Position numbers and translations under genes: made by a program
Shown: positions 52,788-60,978 of the stretch, one piece after another
Layout: each line of letters opens with the position of its first letter
Numbering within the stretch: position 1 is the first letter of the stretch
The notes under the pieces: generated by a model
Database searches by the model: none
The model's input: only the letters and a program-made list of their open reading frames with translations
What the model was told of the DNA's origin: nothing
From: a bacterium
Lineage (GTDB): Bacteria > CLD3 > SB21
Reading direction: 5' to 3'
DNA: 64,000 bases
Assembly (NCBI GenBank): GCA_019695335.1
Contig: JAIBAF010000001.1
Coordinates: 1-64,000 of the forward strand

Positions 52788-54182
52788 CTATTCGAAAATG
52801 GCGGATGGAAGCGGGCCGGAGAAAAACTCATCGTGCAAACGTCTGACGACAGCGTCAGCATCGGATTGCGCGATCACAAAAGTCAGATTAATCTCCGAAG
52901 CGCCTTGCGATATCATGTTCATATTGACGTCACGGATCGCGTTAAACGTGCGTGCCGCAATGCCGGGCGTGTAGCGCATTTGTTCGCCCACAAGGCATAC
53001 AATAGCACGTTCCTGCTCGACGGCAACTTGAGCAAAACGTCTAAGCTCGGCAACCGCTTCTTCCAGGCGATCTGAAAAATCAATGGTCAATGAAACACTG
53101 ACTTCAGTGGTAGAAATAACGTCGACGGAAATCTTCAACCGTTTGAATACTTCGAAAATCGAATACAAAAATCCGTGGGCCAGTAACATGCGCGTCGATG
53201 TGATGTTGAGAATCGTAATATTTTTTTTGTAGGCGATCGATTTAATGACGCACGTGTTCAATCCTTCCAGCGAGCGATCATGTTTCGCGGTAATCAACGT
53301 GCCGGATGATGCCGGGTTTTTGGTATTGAATACGTGTACGGGAATATTGCATTCAACGGCCGGAATGATCGTAGCCGGATGTAAAACTTTCGCGCCGAAA
53401 TAAGCTAATTCTGAAGCTTCCTGAAAAGTCATGACTTTCACTCGTTTAGCTCCGTTCACCATTTTCGGATCCGAAGTGAGCACGCCGTCTACATCCGTCC
53501 AGATTTCAATATCTTCGGCATCGAGTGCAGCGCCGAGCAAAGCCGCTGTATAATCCGATCCGCCGCGTCCGAGCGTCGTTGTAATGCCGTCTTTGGTATT
53601 ACCTACAAATCCCTGCGTCACGATTAATTTTCCCTTTTCCAAAGCAGGCTTCATGTGTTTTACCGAATGTGTTTTCAATAAATTTGTATCCGGTACTGCG
53701 GCGGTGAATTGATTATCTGTAAACATCACATCACGTATATCCAGCCAAGCCGTATCGATTCCGGTTTCACGAAATGCGGCCGCAATGATCACTGAAGATA
53801 ATAATTCGCCTTGTGCCGCAAACATATCGAGCGAGCGGTCCGTGAGTTCGCCCAGCAGCGAAATACCGTCGACAAGACTTTGCAGTTTATCAAATGTCAT
53901 CTGCAGAAACGCGTCAACTTTTTCCCGTTCGGCGGGTTGATGGATCAACTCTGCCGTAATACCGGAGTGCCGCTCGTGCAATTTTCTTAGAATCGCTTCG
54001 GCGTTATGTTTCTGTCCGGCTACGGCAAGACGGGCGCTTTCCAATAAATGGTTGGTCGCACCGGCAACGGCCGACACGACAACAACCGGTCGTTTGGATA
54101 ATTTATTTTGAACAATATGGATGACGGAGCGGATAGCCGCCGCATCCTGAACCGACGTTCCGCCGAATTTCATGACGATCAT
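52788..54182 (-). CDS. lysC: Aspartate kinase (monofunctional)
   Basis: A 464-residue protein with the kinase start VMKFGGTSVQDA, FTDNQFTAA, the GRGGSDYTAALLGAAL loop and the EIWTDVDGVLTSDP segment. Two ACT domains follow from about residue 300 (TILNITSTRMLLAHGFLYSIF and VCLVGEQMRYTPGIAARTF), so feedback control by lysine or threonine is expected. It has no homoserine-dehydrogenase part. It is 7 bases from dapB. Confidence 0.96.
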   Translation of the reverse strand: MIVMKFGGTSVQDAAAIRSVIHIVQNKLSKRPVVVVSAVAGATNHLLESARLAVAGQKHNAEAILRKLHERHSGITAELIHQPAEREKVDAFLQMTFDKLQSLVDGISLLGELTDRSLDMFAAQGELLSSVIIAAAFRETGIDTAWLDIRDVMFTDNQFTAAVPDTNLLKTHSVKHMKPALEKGKLIVTQGFVGNTKDGITTTLGRGGSDYTAALLGAALDAEDIEIWTDVDGVLTSDPKMVNGAKRVKVMTFQEASELAYFGAKVLHPATIIPAVECNIPVHVFNTKNPASSGTLITAKHDRSLEGLNTCVIKSIAYKKNITILNITSTRMLLAHGFLYSIFEVFKRLKISVDVISTTEVSVSLTIDFSDRLEEAVAELRRFAQVAVEQERAIVCLVGEQMRYTPGIAARTFNAIRDVNMNMISQGASEINLTFVIAQSDADAVVRRLHDEFFSGPLPSAIFE

Positions 54183-54200
54183 AGATTACCGGAAGATGAG

Positions 54201-55253
54201 TTATAATAATTTTTTTGCGTAGAGTAATTCCGCATTAAGTACGGCCGCTCCGGCCGCTCCGCGGATCGTGTTGTGGACAAGACAAGTAAACTTAAAATCT
54301 AAAACTTCACACGGACGAATACGGCCGACGGAAACCGCCATGCCTTTTTCAAGATGGATATCCAATCGCGGCTGAGGCCGGTTAATTTCTTCATGAACGA
54401 TGATCGGCCTTTTGGGCGCCAAGGGTAATTCCAGTTCCTGAGGTACACTTTTAAAAGTGCGTAACCGCTGTTTGATTTCATCCACAGTGGTAGTTTTTTT
54501 TAGTTTGACGGATACCGACGCAAGATGACCGTCAAGAACAGGAACGCGATTGACCGAAGGACTGATCACGATTTTAGAAAATTCAATACGCTCTTTGTTT
54601 AACTTTCCAAGGATTTTCAAAGGTTCGGTACGAATTTTTTCTTCCTCTTCGCCGCCGACGAAAGGAACAATATTGCCTAAAACGTCCATTGAGGCTACAC
54701 CGGGATAACCGGCGCCGGATATGGCTTGCATGGTCACGGCCGTCATTTTCTCGACGCCGAAATTGCGGTCAAGCACATGAATAATATTCAGAAACGCCAT
54801 GATCGAACAGTTGGAGTTGGTAATAATAAATCCGTCTTTGAAACCGCGATTTTTTTTCTGAACGTCAATGAGTGCGAGATGATCGGCATTGATTTCGGGA
54901 TATATCAGCGGAACATCCTCAGCCATACGATAATTTTTGCTATTGCTTACGACGGCATAACCGTGGCTTGCAAAATCTAATTCGATTTCACCTGCAACGG
55001 AGGAATCCAAGCCCGAAAAAGCTATCCGGGCATCGAGTGACGGTTCGCAAGACTGTACAGTCATGTCCGCAATGCGCTCGGGGATCGGAGTATCGAGTTT
55101 CCACTGGACGATGTCGCCGTATTTTTTTCCTGCCGATTTTTCAGAAGCGGCTAACGCGGTGATTTCAAAAAACGGATGATGATCGAGTAACTGAATGAAC
55201 CGTTGTCCGACAATGCCTGTTGCACCCAATACGGCTGCTTTGATCTTATTCAT
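54201..55253 (-). CDS. asd: Aspartate-semialdehyde dehydrogenase, archaeal/fungal type
   Basis: A 350-residue protein with the NADP loop LGATGIVGQRFI and the catalytic Cys149 in ITNSNCSIM. The long segment MQAISGAGYPGVASMDVLGNIVPFVGGEEEEK is the mark of the archaeal/fungal branch rather than the E. coli-type enzyme. It makes aspartate semialdehyde, the branch point to lysine and threonine. AAGGAAAG lies upstream. It heads the four-gene operon; the 150-base gap before it shows no riboswitch-like fold. Confidence 0.96.
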   Translation of the reverse strand: MNKIKAAVLGATGIVGQRFIQLLDHHPFFEITALAASEKSAGKKYGDIVQWKLDTPIPERIADMTVQSCEPSLDARIAFSGLDSSVAGEIELDFASHGYAVVSNSKNYRMAEDVPLIYPEINADHLALIDVQKKNRGFKDGFIITNSNCSIMAFLNIIHVLDRNFGVEKMTAVTMQAISGAGYPGVASMDVLGNIVPFVGGEEEEKIRTEPLKILGKLNKERIEFSKIVISPSVNRVPVLDGHLASVSVKLKKTTTVDEIKQRLRTFKSVPQELELPLAPKRPIIVHEEINRPQPRLDIHLEKGMAVSVGRIRPCEVLDFKFTCLVHNTIRGAAGAAVLNAELLYAKKLL

Positions 55254-55407
55254 GTCTTTCCTTTTTTAACTGAAAACAAAATATACGTTTTCACTAAAAA
55301 TGTCAATGAGACATTGTGCCCGAAGCGGTTGCTTGATTTTAGAAATGCGTTTACCTACATTCAGCCGCGTTTTGAAATAATCGATCATACTTTGCGTTAC
55401 GAAACTG

Positions 55408-56622
55408 ATGCCGTCCATTTATCTCGATCATCACGCGACTACGCCGGTTGATCCGCGCGTTCTCGATGCCATGTTGCCTTATTTTTCCACGCACTTCGGC
55501 AACGCCGCGAGCCGTCAGCATGTTTTTGGCTGGGAAGCCGAAGAAGCCGTGACGATCGCACGCAAACACGTCGCGGAGTGCATCGGCGCCGAAGCGAGTG
55601 AAATTGTTTTTACGAGCGGCGCGACCGAATCGAATAACCTGGCGCTCAAAGGGTTAGCCGAAATGTACGGACAAAAAAAAAGGCATTTGATAACGACCGC
55701 GATCGAACATAAATGCGTATTGGATGTTTGTGAACATCTTGAGAAATTCGGTTATTCCGTTACTATTTTGCCCGTTGATGAACAAGGGTTTGTTGACCCG
55801 GACGATATTAAAAAAGCCATTACGCATGAAACGCTTGTTGTATCCGTTATTATGGCGAATAATGAAATCGGTACGATCCAGCATTTGAAAGAAATCAGTC
55901 AAATTACCCGTGAGCGTGGCGTTTTTCTTCATTCCGATATGGCACAATCATTTGGAAAAATTGATGCGGAAGTGAATGAACTGGGGATTGATCTGGCGTC
56001 AATTTCGGCGCATAAAATTTACGGGCCGAAAGGCGTTGGCGCGTTGTATGTTCGTCGTAAAAATCCCCGCGTTAAAATTGCGCCGCAAATGGACGGCGGC
56101 GGTCATGAGAATAACATGCGCTCGGGTACTTTGAATGTTCCGGGTATCGTTGGGATGGGCAAAGCAGCCGAACTTGCGCGCATGGAATTCGAAGAAAATT
56201 TTTGGAAATACGTCCGGCTTCGTCATCAACTTTTTGAAGGTTTGCATACACACATTCCGGAATGTTCATTAAATGGCCCTGATATTTTACCCGAGTCGGT
56301 GCTTCGATCCTACGGAACGGCACAAGAAGCATCTAAAAGAATTCAACGACTGCCGAATAATTTGAATATGAGTTTCGGATCGGTTCCGGCGGATAATCTG
56401 ATGATGGCGGCAAAAGAAATTGCCGTATCAACGGGTTCGGCCTGTATGAGCGCAACCCGTGAACCGTCGTACGTATTAAAAGCCGTCGGCTTAAATGATG
56501 ACATATCCAGAAGCTCGATCCGATTCGGTATTGGCCGTACCAATACAGAGCAAGAAATAGCTTATGCCGTTTCACGGTTGTCACAGGCAATGGCAATTTT
56601 GAATTCCGCTTCGTCTGCTTAA
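55408..56622 (+). CDS. Cysteine desulfurase (NifS/IscS type)
   Basis: A 404-residue PLP enzyme. The Schiff-base lysine is K203 in SAHKIYGPKG, with H in TTAIEHKCV, the active-site loop STGSACMSATREPSYVL (Cys346) and the N-terminal YLDHHATTPVDPRVL. It takes sulfur from cysteine to a persulfide for Fe-S clusters, thiolated tRNA or other cofactors. An extra segment around residues 296-316 precedes NNLNMSFG. No IscU or SufU gene follows; instead a flavin reductase and a sulfite-oxidase-like gene do. Confidence 0.95.
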   Translation: MPSIYLDHHATTPVDPRVLDAMLPYFSTHFGNAASRQHVFGWEAEEAVTIARKHVAECIGAEASEIVFTSGATESNNLALKGLAEMYGQKKRHLITTAIEHKCVLDVCEHLEKFGYSVTILPVDEQGFVDPDDIKKAITHETLVVSVIMANNEIGTIQHLKEISQITRERGVFLHSDMAQSFGKIDAEVNELGIDLASISAHKIYGPKGVGALYVRRKNPRVKIAPQMDGGGHENNMRSGTLNVPGIVGMGKAAELARMEFEENFWKYVRLRHQLFEGLHTHIPECSLNGPDILPESVLRSYGTAQEASKRIQRLPNNLNMSFGSVPADNLMMAAKEIAVSTGSACMSATREPSYVLKAVGLNDDISRSSIRFGIGRTNTEQEIAYAVSRLSQAMAILNSASSA

Positions 56623-56641
56623 AAAATGAAAGGAATTACGC

Positions 56642-57130
56642 TTGTCCGATAAGAAAAAAATATTGCGATTATTTCATTATGGTTTATTCATTCTAACCAG
56701 CCGTGGTCATGATCAGACTGAACCCAAGCCGTACGCCGCATCGACCGTAACGTGGGTTTCGCAAGCTTCCTTTGAACCGCCATTGATCATGCTCGCACTC
56801 AGAAAAGAAAGTTGGGCCAACGAAGCAGTACGGCAAAGCGGGGTTTTTGTTCTGAATCTCGTTGGAAAAAGCAAAAAAGAAATGGCCGGAAAATTTTTTA
56901 AAGAGATTAAAATTGCCGGCAATACTATCAATGGTTTTGAATTCGAACTTACTGAAAATGGCATGCCCGTATTTAAAGAAGCCGCCGCCTATATTGAGTG
57001 CAAAACGGTTGATCGAAGCGAAAAAGGCGATCACGATGTGATCATCGCGGAAGTAACGGATGCAAAATTATTAAAAAATAACGAGGAATTGCTGCTGCTC
57101 CGCGATACGGGATGGAATTATGGAGGATAA
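56642..57130 (+). CDS. Flavin reductase family protein (FMN-binding split barrel)
   Basis: A 162-residue protein starting at TTG, which has AAAGGAA 6 bases upstream and no nearer ATG. The pattern LFHYGLFILTSRG, STVTWVSQASFEPPLIMLALRKES and SGVFVLNLVGKS is that of the flavin-reductase-like domain, which binds FMN and supplies reduced flavin or reduces disulfides. Here it ends shortly after the barrel, without a rubredoxin or extra domain. It follows the cysteine desulfurase by 20 bases. Confidence 0.88.
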   Translation: MSDKKKILRLFHYGLFILTSRGHDQTEPKPYAASTVTWVSQASFEPPLIMLALRKESWANEAVRQSGVFVLNLVGKSKKEMAGKFFKEIKIAGNTINGFEFELTENGMPVFKEAAAYIECKTVDRSEKGDHDVIIAEVTDAKLLKNNEELLLLRDTGWNYGG

Positions 57131-57184
57131 ATCAATGTATTATAACCAAGTCAAATCAATACTTAAAATAACTTTTAAATTACT

Positions 57185-57781
57185 ATGAAAAAAATTGTAT
57201 CGTCAGATACTCTAAGGGCGGAACGCATTGCGCCAGGACAATATCAAACAGAAAAATTTCCTGTTCTTACTTACGGGCCGACGCCTCGTATTGATACTAA
57301 AGAATGGAAGTTGGAAATTTTTGGAGAGGTTGAACAAAAAATCATAATGAATTGGGATCAATTTATGGATTTGCCCAAGGTTGAAGTGTTTGCTGACTTT
57401 CATTGTGTGACGACATGGAGCCGGCTGGATAATCGATGGGAGGGCGTGCTGTTTAGTGAGATTGTAAAATTAGCCGGAGTGAAACCTTCAGCGAAATTTG
57501 TAATGCAACATTGTTACGGCGGGTATACGACCAATTTGCCGCTCGAAGTCATGATGGATGGAGACGTGGTGTTGGCTTACCGGCATGACGGTGAGTCATT
57601 GCCTATCGAACATGGAGGGCCCATGCGGGTGATTGTGCCGAAACGGTATGCGTGGAAAAGCGCTAAATGGGTTCGTGGCATTGAATTGATGGCCAATGAT
57701 CGTGAAGGATTTTGGGAACGCAACGGTTATAGTAACAGCGCCGATCAATGGAAAGAAGAACGCTATTGGGAAGAAAAATAA
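57185..57781 (+). CDS. Sulfite-oxidase-like molybdopterin oxidoreductase
   Basis: A 198-residue protein consisting of the oxidoreductase molybdopterin domain alone. Cys74 in DFHCVTTWSRLDNRWEGV is the molybdenum ligand; YGGYTTNLPLE, HGGPMRVIVPK and YAWKSAKWVRGIEL complete the pattern. Stand-alone proteins of this YuiH-like type have uncertain substrates. It has no signal peptide, so it is cytoplasmic. Confidence 0.92.
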   Translation: MKKIVSSDTLRAERIAPGQYQTEKFPVLTYGPTPRIDTKEWKLEIFGEVEQKIIMNWDQFMDLPKVEVFADFHCVTTWSRLDNRWEGVLFSEIVKLAGVKPSAKFVMQHCYGGYTTNLPLEVMMDGDVVLAYRHDGESLPIEHGGPMRVIVPKRYAWKSAKWVRGIELMANDREGFWERNGYSNSADQWKEERYWEEK

Positions 57782-57820
57782 AATTTCATTATTTTAAATG
57801 AACATCCGGTAAAAGGATTT

Positions 57821-58636
57821 ATGAGACTAAAATTTTTTTTATTAATTGTTTTATGTATGCTGACAGCCAGCGCGTGCCGCAATCGAAGAGAAACGGCAAG
57901 GAAGGAACTTGAAAAACTTGGCGTTGAATTTACCGATCAGTCTTTCCTAGAACGCGTTCGCAAAGGTGATGTCATTCTCGTTGGGATGTTTTTGAATGCG
58001 GGCATGGATCCTAACATCCGTTTTACGAAAAGTAATGATTCGAATGCTACGGATGAACTCAATAACTCAACGCCATTGATGATTGCCGCCCGTGAAGGTC
58101 ATGTCAAACTCGTTAGGATGTTCCTTGCCAAAAACGGTGATGTCCGCGCCCGGGCGACCAACGGACAGACGGCTTTGATGTATGCCGCGCGGTATGCTCC
58201 GCGTGAACTGGTAGCCGATTTGATCGCGGCCGGTGCTGACATTAACGCCAAAGACATTGATGGGAAAACGGCTTTGACTTTTGCTGTATTATTGGATCGG
58301 GGCAATATCGTCGAACTTCTGCTGGAAAATGGAGCGGATCCCAACGTCAAAGATCGGTTTCAGTTTAATCCGCTCATGCAGGCGGCGATCAAAGGCAAGC
58401 CGGAGATATTAAAAACTTTGTTAAAAAAAGGCGGAGATAAAATGTCGTTGACTCCGGACGGTAAAACGATTCTGATGCTTGCTTCCGAATATGGCCGTGC
58501 TTCTGCCGTGCGATTACTCTTAGAAGAAGGAGTCGATGCAAAAGCAAAGGACAAATCAGGCAAAACAGCGGCACAAATTGCAGAAAACAAAGGACATCCG
58601 GATATTGCGGCAATGATACGATCGGTTAAAAATTAA
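57821..58636 (+). CDS. Ankyrin-repeat lipoprotein
   Basis: A 271-residue protein with a lipobox ending LTASAC (Cys19). From about residue 65 there are six ankyrin repeats (STPLMIAAREGHVKLVRMFL, GQTALMYAARYAPRELVADL, GKTALTFAVLLDRGNIVELL, FNPLMQAAIKGKPEILKTLL and so on). It should bind a protein partner in the periplasm or at a membrane. The AAAGGA before the ATG is clear. Function unknown. Confidence 0.92.
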   Translation: MRLKFFLLIVLCMLTASACRNRRETARKELEKLGVEFTDQSFLERVRKGDVILVGMFLNAGMDPNIRFTKSNDSNATDELNNSTPLMIAAREGHVKLVRMFLAKNGDVRARATNGQTALMYAARYAPRELVADLIAAGADINAKDIDGKTALTFAVLLDRGNIVELLLENGADPNVKDRFQFNPLMQAAIKGKPEILKTLLKKGGDKMSLTPDGKTILMLASEYGRASAVRLLLEEGVDAKAKDKSGKTAAQIAENKGHPDIAAMIRSVKN

Positions 58637-58665
58637 CCCAAAAATACCCCAAATTTTTGAAACTT

Positions 58666-58725
58666 TAATTGCATATTCCGTAATTGTATATTGCGCAATT
58701 GTAAATTGCTAAATTGCATTGTTGT
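58666..58725. repeat. Four degenerate 15-base tandem repeats
   Basis: TAATTGCATATTCCG, TAATTGTATATTGCG, CAATTGTAAATTGCT and AAATTGCATTGTTGT lie end to end. The shared core is AATTG-N3-ATTGC. It lies 62 bases before the NTF2-like lipoprotein start and may be a promoter-associated or slipped repeat. Confidence 0.5.
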
Positions 58726-58787
58726 TCAAGCACCTAATTCTCTCTTTACCCATCGCATTGTATTTCAGTCTTCAAGCAGGAGGATAA

Positions 58788-59297
58788 ATGAAATTTTTTA
58801 CAATTTTCATGTTCCTGGGGGTGTTGTTAAATCTGTCAGCATGTGGAAGAAAGATCGATTATGAGAAGGAAAAAGCGTCAATTTTAGAATTGTACAAAGC
58901 GGTCAATCAGGCTCATTTCGACCACGATGCTGTTAAATTTCTCGCTTCATCGGCCGATAAGTGGTATTCAATCGGTAACGGGGAAGTAAAGATCAGGACG
59001 AAACAAGAAGCTGCGCCCGGTCTAGATCAGTATTTAAAAAATACGCGATTTCTTGAAGTGACGGATGTCAATTCGCCGATTATTGAAATTTCCGAAGACG
59101 GCAAATCGGCCTGGTTGATCGGCGAAGTCAAGGTTCGCGGCATTCAACGTAAGAAAGACGGTACCGAAGAAGAAATTGCTTTCCGGAGCTCGTGGTTGTC
59201 CATTTACAAAAAAGAGAAAGACAAATGGCAACGGGTTGCGACATCGGCTTCTGCTCGCGATGAATTTGCCAAAAGTGATTTTCGGGAGTCTTTTTGA
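58788..59297 (+). CDS. NTF2/SnoaL-like lipoprotein
   Basis: A 169-residue protein with a lipobox ending NLSAC (Cys19). The mature part (EKASILELYKAVNQAHFDHDAVKFLAS, then a KWYSIGNG turn, and WLIGEVKVRG, SSWLSIYKKEKDKWQRVA) follows the DUF4440/SnoaL-type cone fold. The family includes enzymes and binding proteins, so the role cannot be given. AGGAGG precedes the ATG. It overlaps the next gene by four bases (TTGA). Confidence 0.85.
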   Translation: MKFFTIFMFLGVLLNLSACGRKIDYEKEKASILELYKAVNQAHFDHDAVKFLASSADKWYSIGNGEVKIRTKQEAAPGLDQYLKNTRFLEVTDVNSPIIEISEDGKSAWLIGEVKVRGIQRKKDGTEEEIAFRSSWLSIYKKEKDKWQRVATSASARDEFAKSDFRESF

Positions 59298-59842
59298 ATC
59301 GTCCGACCGTGCTGATGGTGCCGGGATATACCGGCTCAGGCCCTGACCACTGGCAGAGTCTTTGGCAACTGCATCATCCGGAGTATCGCCGCGTGGAACA
59401 ACGCGATTGGGATCATCCGGAGCGGGATGAATGGGTGAGTGCGCTGAATGAATCTATTCTGGCGATTCAAGGACCAATTCTGCTCGTTGCGCACAGCCTC
59501 GGATGTCATACTGTAGCATGGTGGGCAGGGCAGTTCCATGCTGACGTTTTCGCTGCGATGTTAGTCGCTCCCTCTGATCCCGACGAACCTAACTTTCCTT
59601 CTGCTATTCGTGGATTCCATCCGGTCAAGCTTCAGCGATTTTCATTTCCTGGTTTGGTTGTAGCCAGCACCAACGATCCGCTGGTAACAGTAGAGCGGGC
59701 AAATTTTTTTGCCGATTCATGGGGATGTGATTTTAAAAGCGTCGTGAATGCCGGGCATATTGCGACAGCTGATGGCTACGGCGCTTGGAATGAAGGCCAT
59801 GTGTTACTCGAAAATTTAAAAATTTTAAATAACGGGCACTAA
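59294..59842 (+). CDS. RBBP9/YdeN-type alpha/beta hydrolase
   Basis: A 182-residue protein with the RBBP9 pattern VLMVPGYTGSGPDHWQSLW, nucleophile Ser68 in VAHSLGCHTVAWW, acid in ASTNDPLV and His in NAGHIATADGYGAW. These small serine hydrolases act on unidentified esters. It starts at TTG overlapping the previous stop, with GGGAG 5 bases upstream. Confidence 0.9.
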   Translation: MNRPTVLMVPGYTGSGPDHWQSLWQLHHPEYRRVEQRDWDHPERDEWVSALNESILAIQGPILLVAHSLGCHTVAWWAGQFHADVFAAMLVAPSDPDEPNFPSAIRGFHPVKLQRFSFPGLVVASTNDPLVTVERANFFADSWGCDFKSVVNAGHIATADGYGAWNEGHVLLENLKILNNGH

Positions 59843-59843
59843 T

Positions 59844-60800
59844 ATGTTGATATGGGTTATAATAAGTTTCTTCGTTATCTCCGACGAATCAGCTCAGAGT
59901 GTTATGCAAAAAGCAGAGACACATTTTTACGAAGGGCGCCTGGATCTATCGGTTAAATTACTGGATTCGTGTCTTTTGAAAATTGATCGGTCGGATAAAT
60001 TGACTCATGCCAAGCTTCTCATCAAACGCGGTAAGATGTACGCGTTTCAAAGTTTTACATCCAACGTAGGTTATGAAGAAGCGTTGGCGTCGTTGTTCGA
60101 AGCCCGGGAATTGCTTGACACTACGCGCGATTTTGGCGAAGAAGCCGAAATGAATACCTGGCTGGGGTTTACTTACTATGCCATGCGATATAACCGTGGC
60201 GAAAGTGATTATGATCGCCCTGCGGATTTCTTTCAGAAGAGTTTGGTTTTAAGCAGGAAAATTAGTGATGCACGCGGCGAAGCGGAAGCCATTTTCTATA
60301 GCGGTATCATTCATGAGCGCCGTCAAAGCGCCGATCCATTGCCTTTTTACAGGCAAGCAGAATCCATAGCACGCCAGAATGGATTCAAACTTGAATTGTC
60401 CTATGCCACGAGGCATATCGCGTTTTTGATGCAGAAGGAAATGAAATTGGAAGAAGCTTTGGAGCTATTTACTGAATCACTGAAATTGCGCGAAGAGATC
60501 GGTTTTAAAATTTATCTTCCGTTTTCATACCTGAGCGTGGGCGATGTGCTGTTAGAGATGAATCGCGTTCAGGAAGCGCTGGAGTACTTTGATAAAGCGC
60601 ACAGACTGGCCAGTCAGCTCGACAGCAAACGCGTTGTTGCCATTGCGTTGCTATCGCTGGGCCAAGCCCACAAAAGCCTAAAAGATCTGACTCGTGCCCG
60701 TCACTGTTTTATTGAAGCCAAAGAACTATCGAAAGCAATTCAATACAAATCCGGCGTGGACAATGCCGAAAAAAATTTAAAAGAACTTGATGCGAAATAA
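59844..60800 (+). CDS. TPR-repeat protein with N-terminal signal or anchor
   Basis: A 318-residue protein. A short hydrophobic start (LIWVIISFFVIS) is followed by repeated helix pairs of TPR type (HFYEGRLDLSVKLLDSCLL, AEAIFYSGIIHERRQ, KLEEALELFTESLKLREEIG, RVQEALEYFDKAHRLASQL, LTRARHCFIEAKELSKAI). It resembles the TPR part of sensor or scaffold proteins but ends with the repeats. It follows the hydrolase after one base. Confidence 0.88.
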   Translation: MLIWVIISFFVISDESAQSVMQKAETHFYEGRLDLSVKLLDSCLLKIDRSDKLTHAKLLIKRGKMYAFQSFTSNVGYEEALASLFEARELLDTTRDFGEEAEMNTWLGFTYYAMRYNRGESDYDRPADFFQKSLVLSRKISDARGEAEAIFYSGIIHERRQSADPLPFYRQAESIARQNGFKLELSYATRHIAFLMQKEMKLEEALELFTESLKLREEIGFKIYLPFSYLSVGDVLLEMNRVQEALEYFDKAHRLASQLDSKRVVAIALLSLGQAHKSLKDLTRARHCFIEAKELSKAIQYKSGVDNAEKNLKELDAK

Positions 60801-60978
60801 CGGTACTGCATAAAGTTTTACTTCCTGCCTTATATCTTCCTGTTTTCCAAAAAAATCCTTAAAAAACATGAAACTTTAAAATTGCCATACGTATGATTTT
60901 ATGTCTGCGAGAATTTCTATTTACTTCCGTTCTTAGATAAAGATTCAGAATATATTTCGTTCCATGCAAGGAGGAATC

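Noticed and set aside
54201-55407. Lysine riboswitch before asd
   Set aside because: The 150-base gap shows no long conserved helices or T-rich terminator of the kind expected for an L-box.
58666-58725. CRISPR-like array
   Set aside because: The 15-base units adjoin without spacers and vary from copy to copy, and no cas gene is present.
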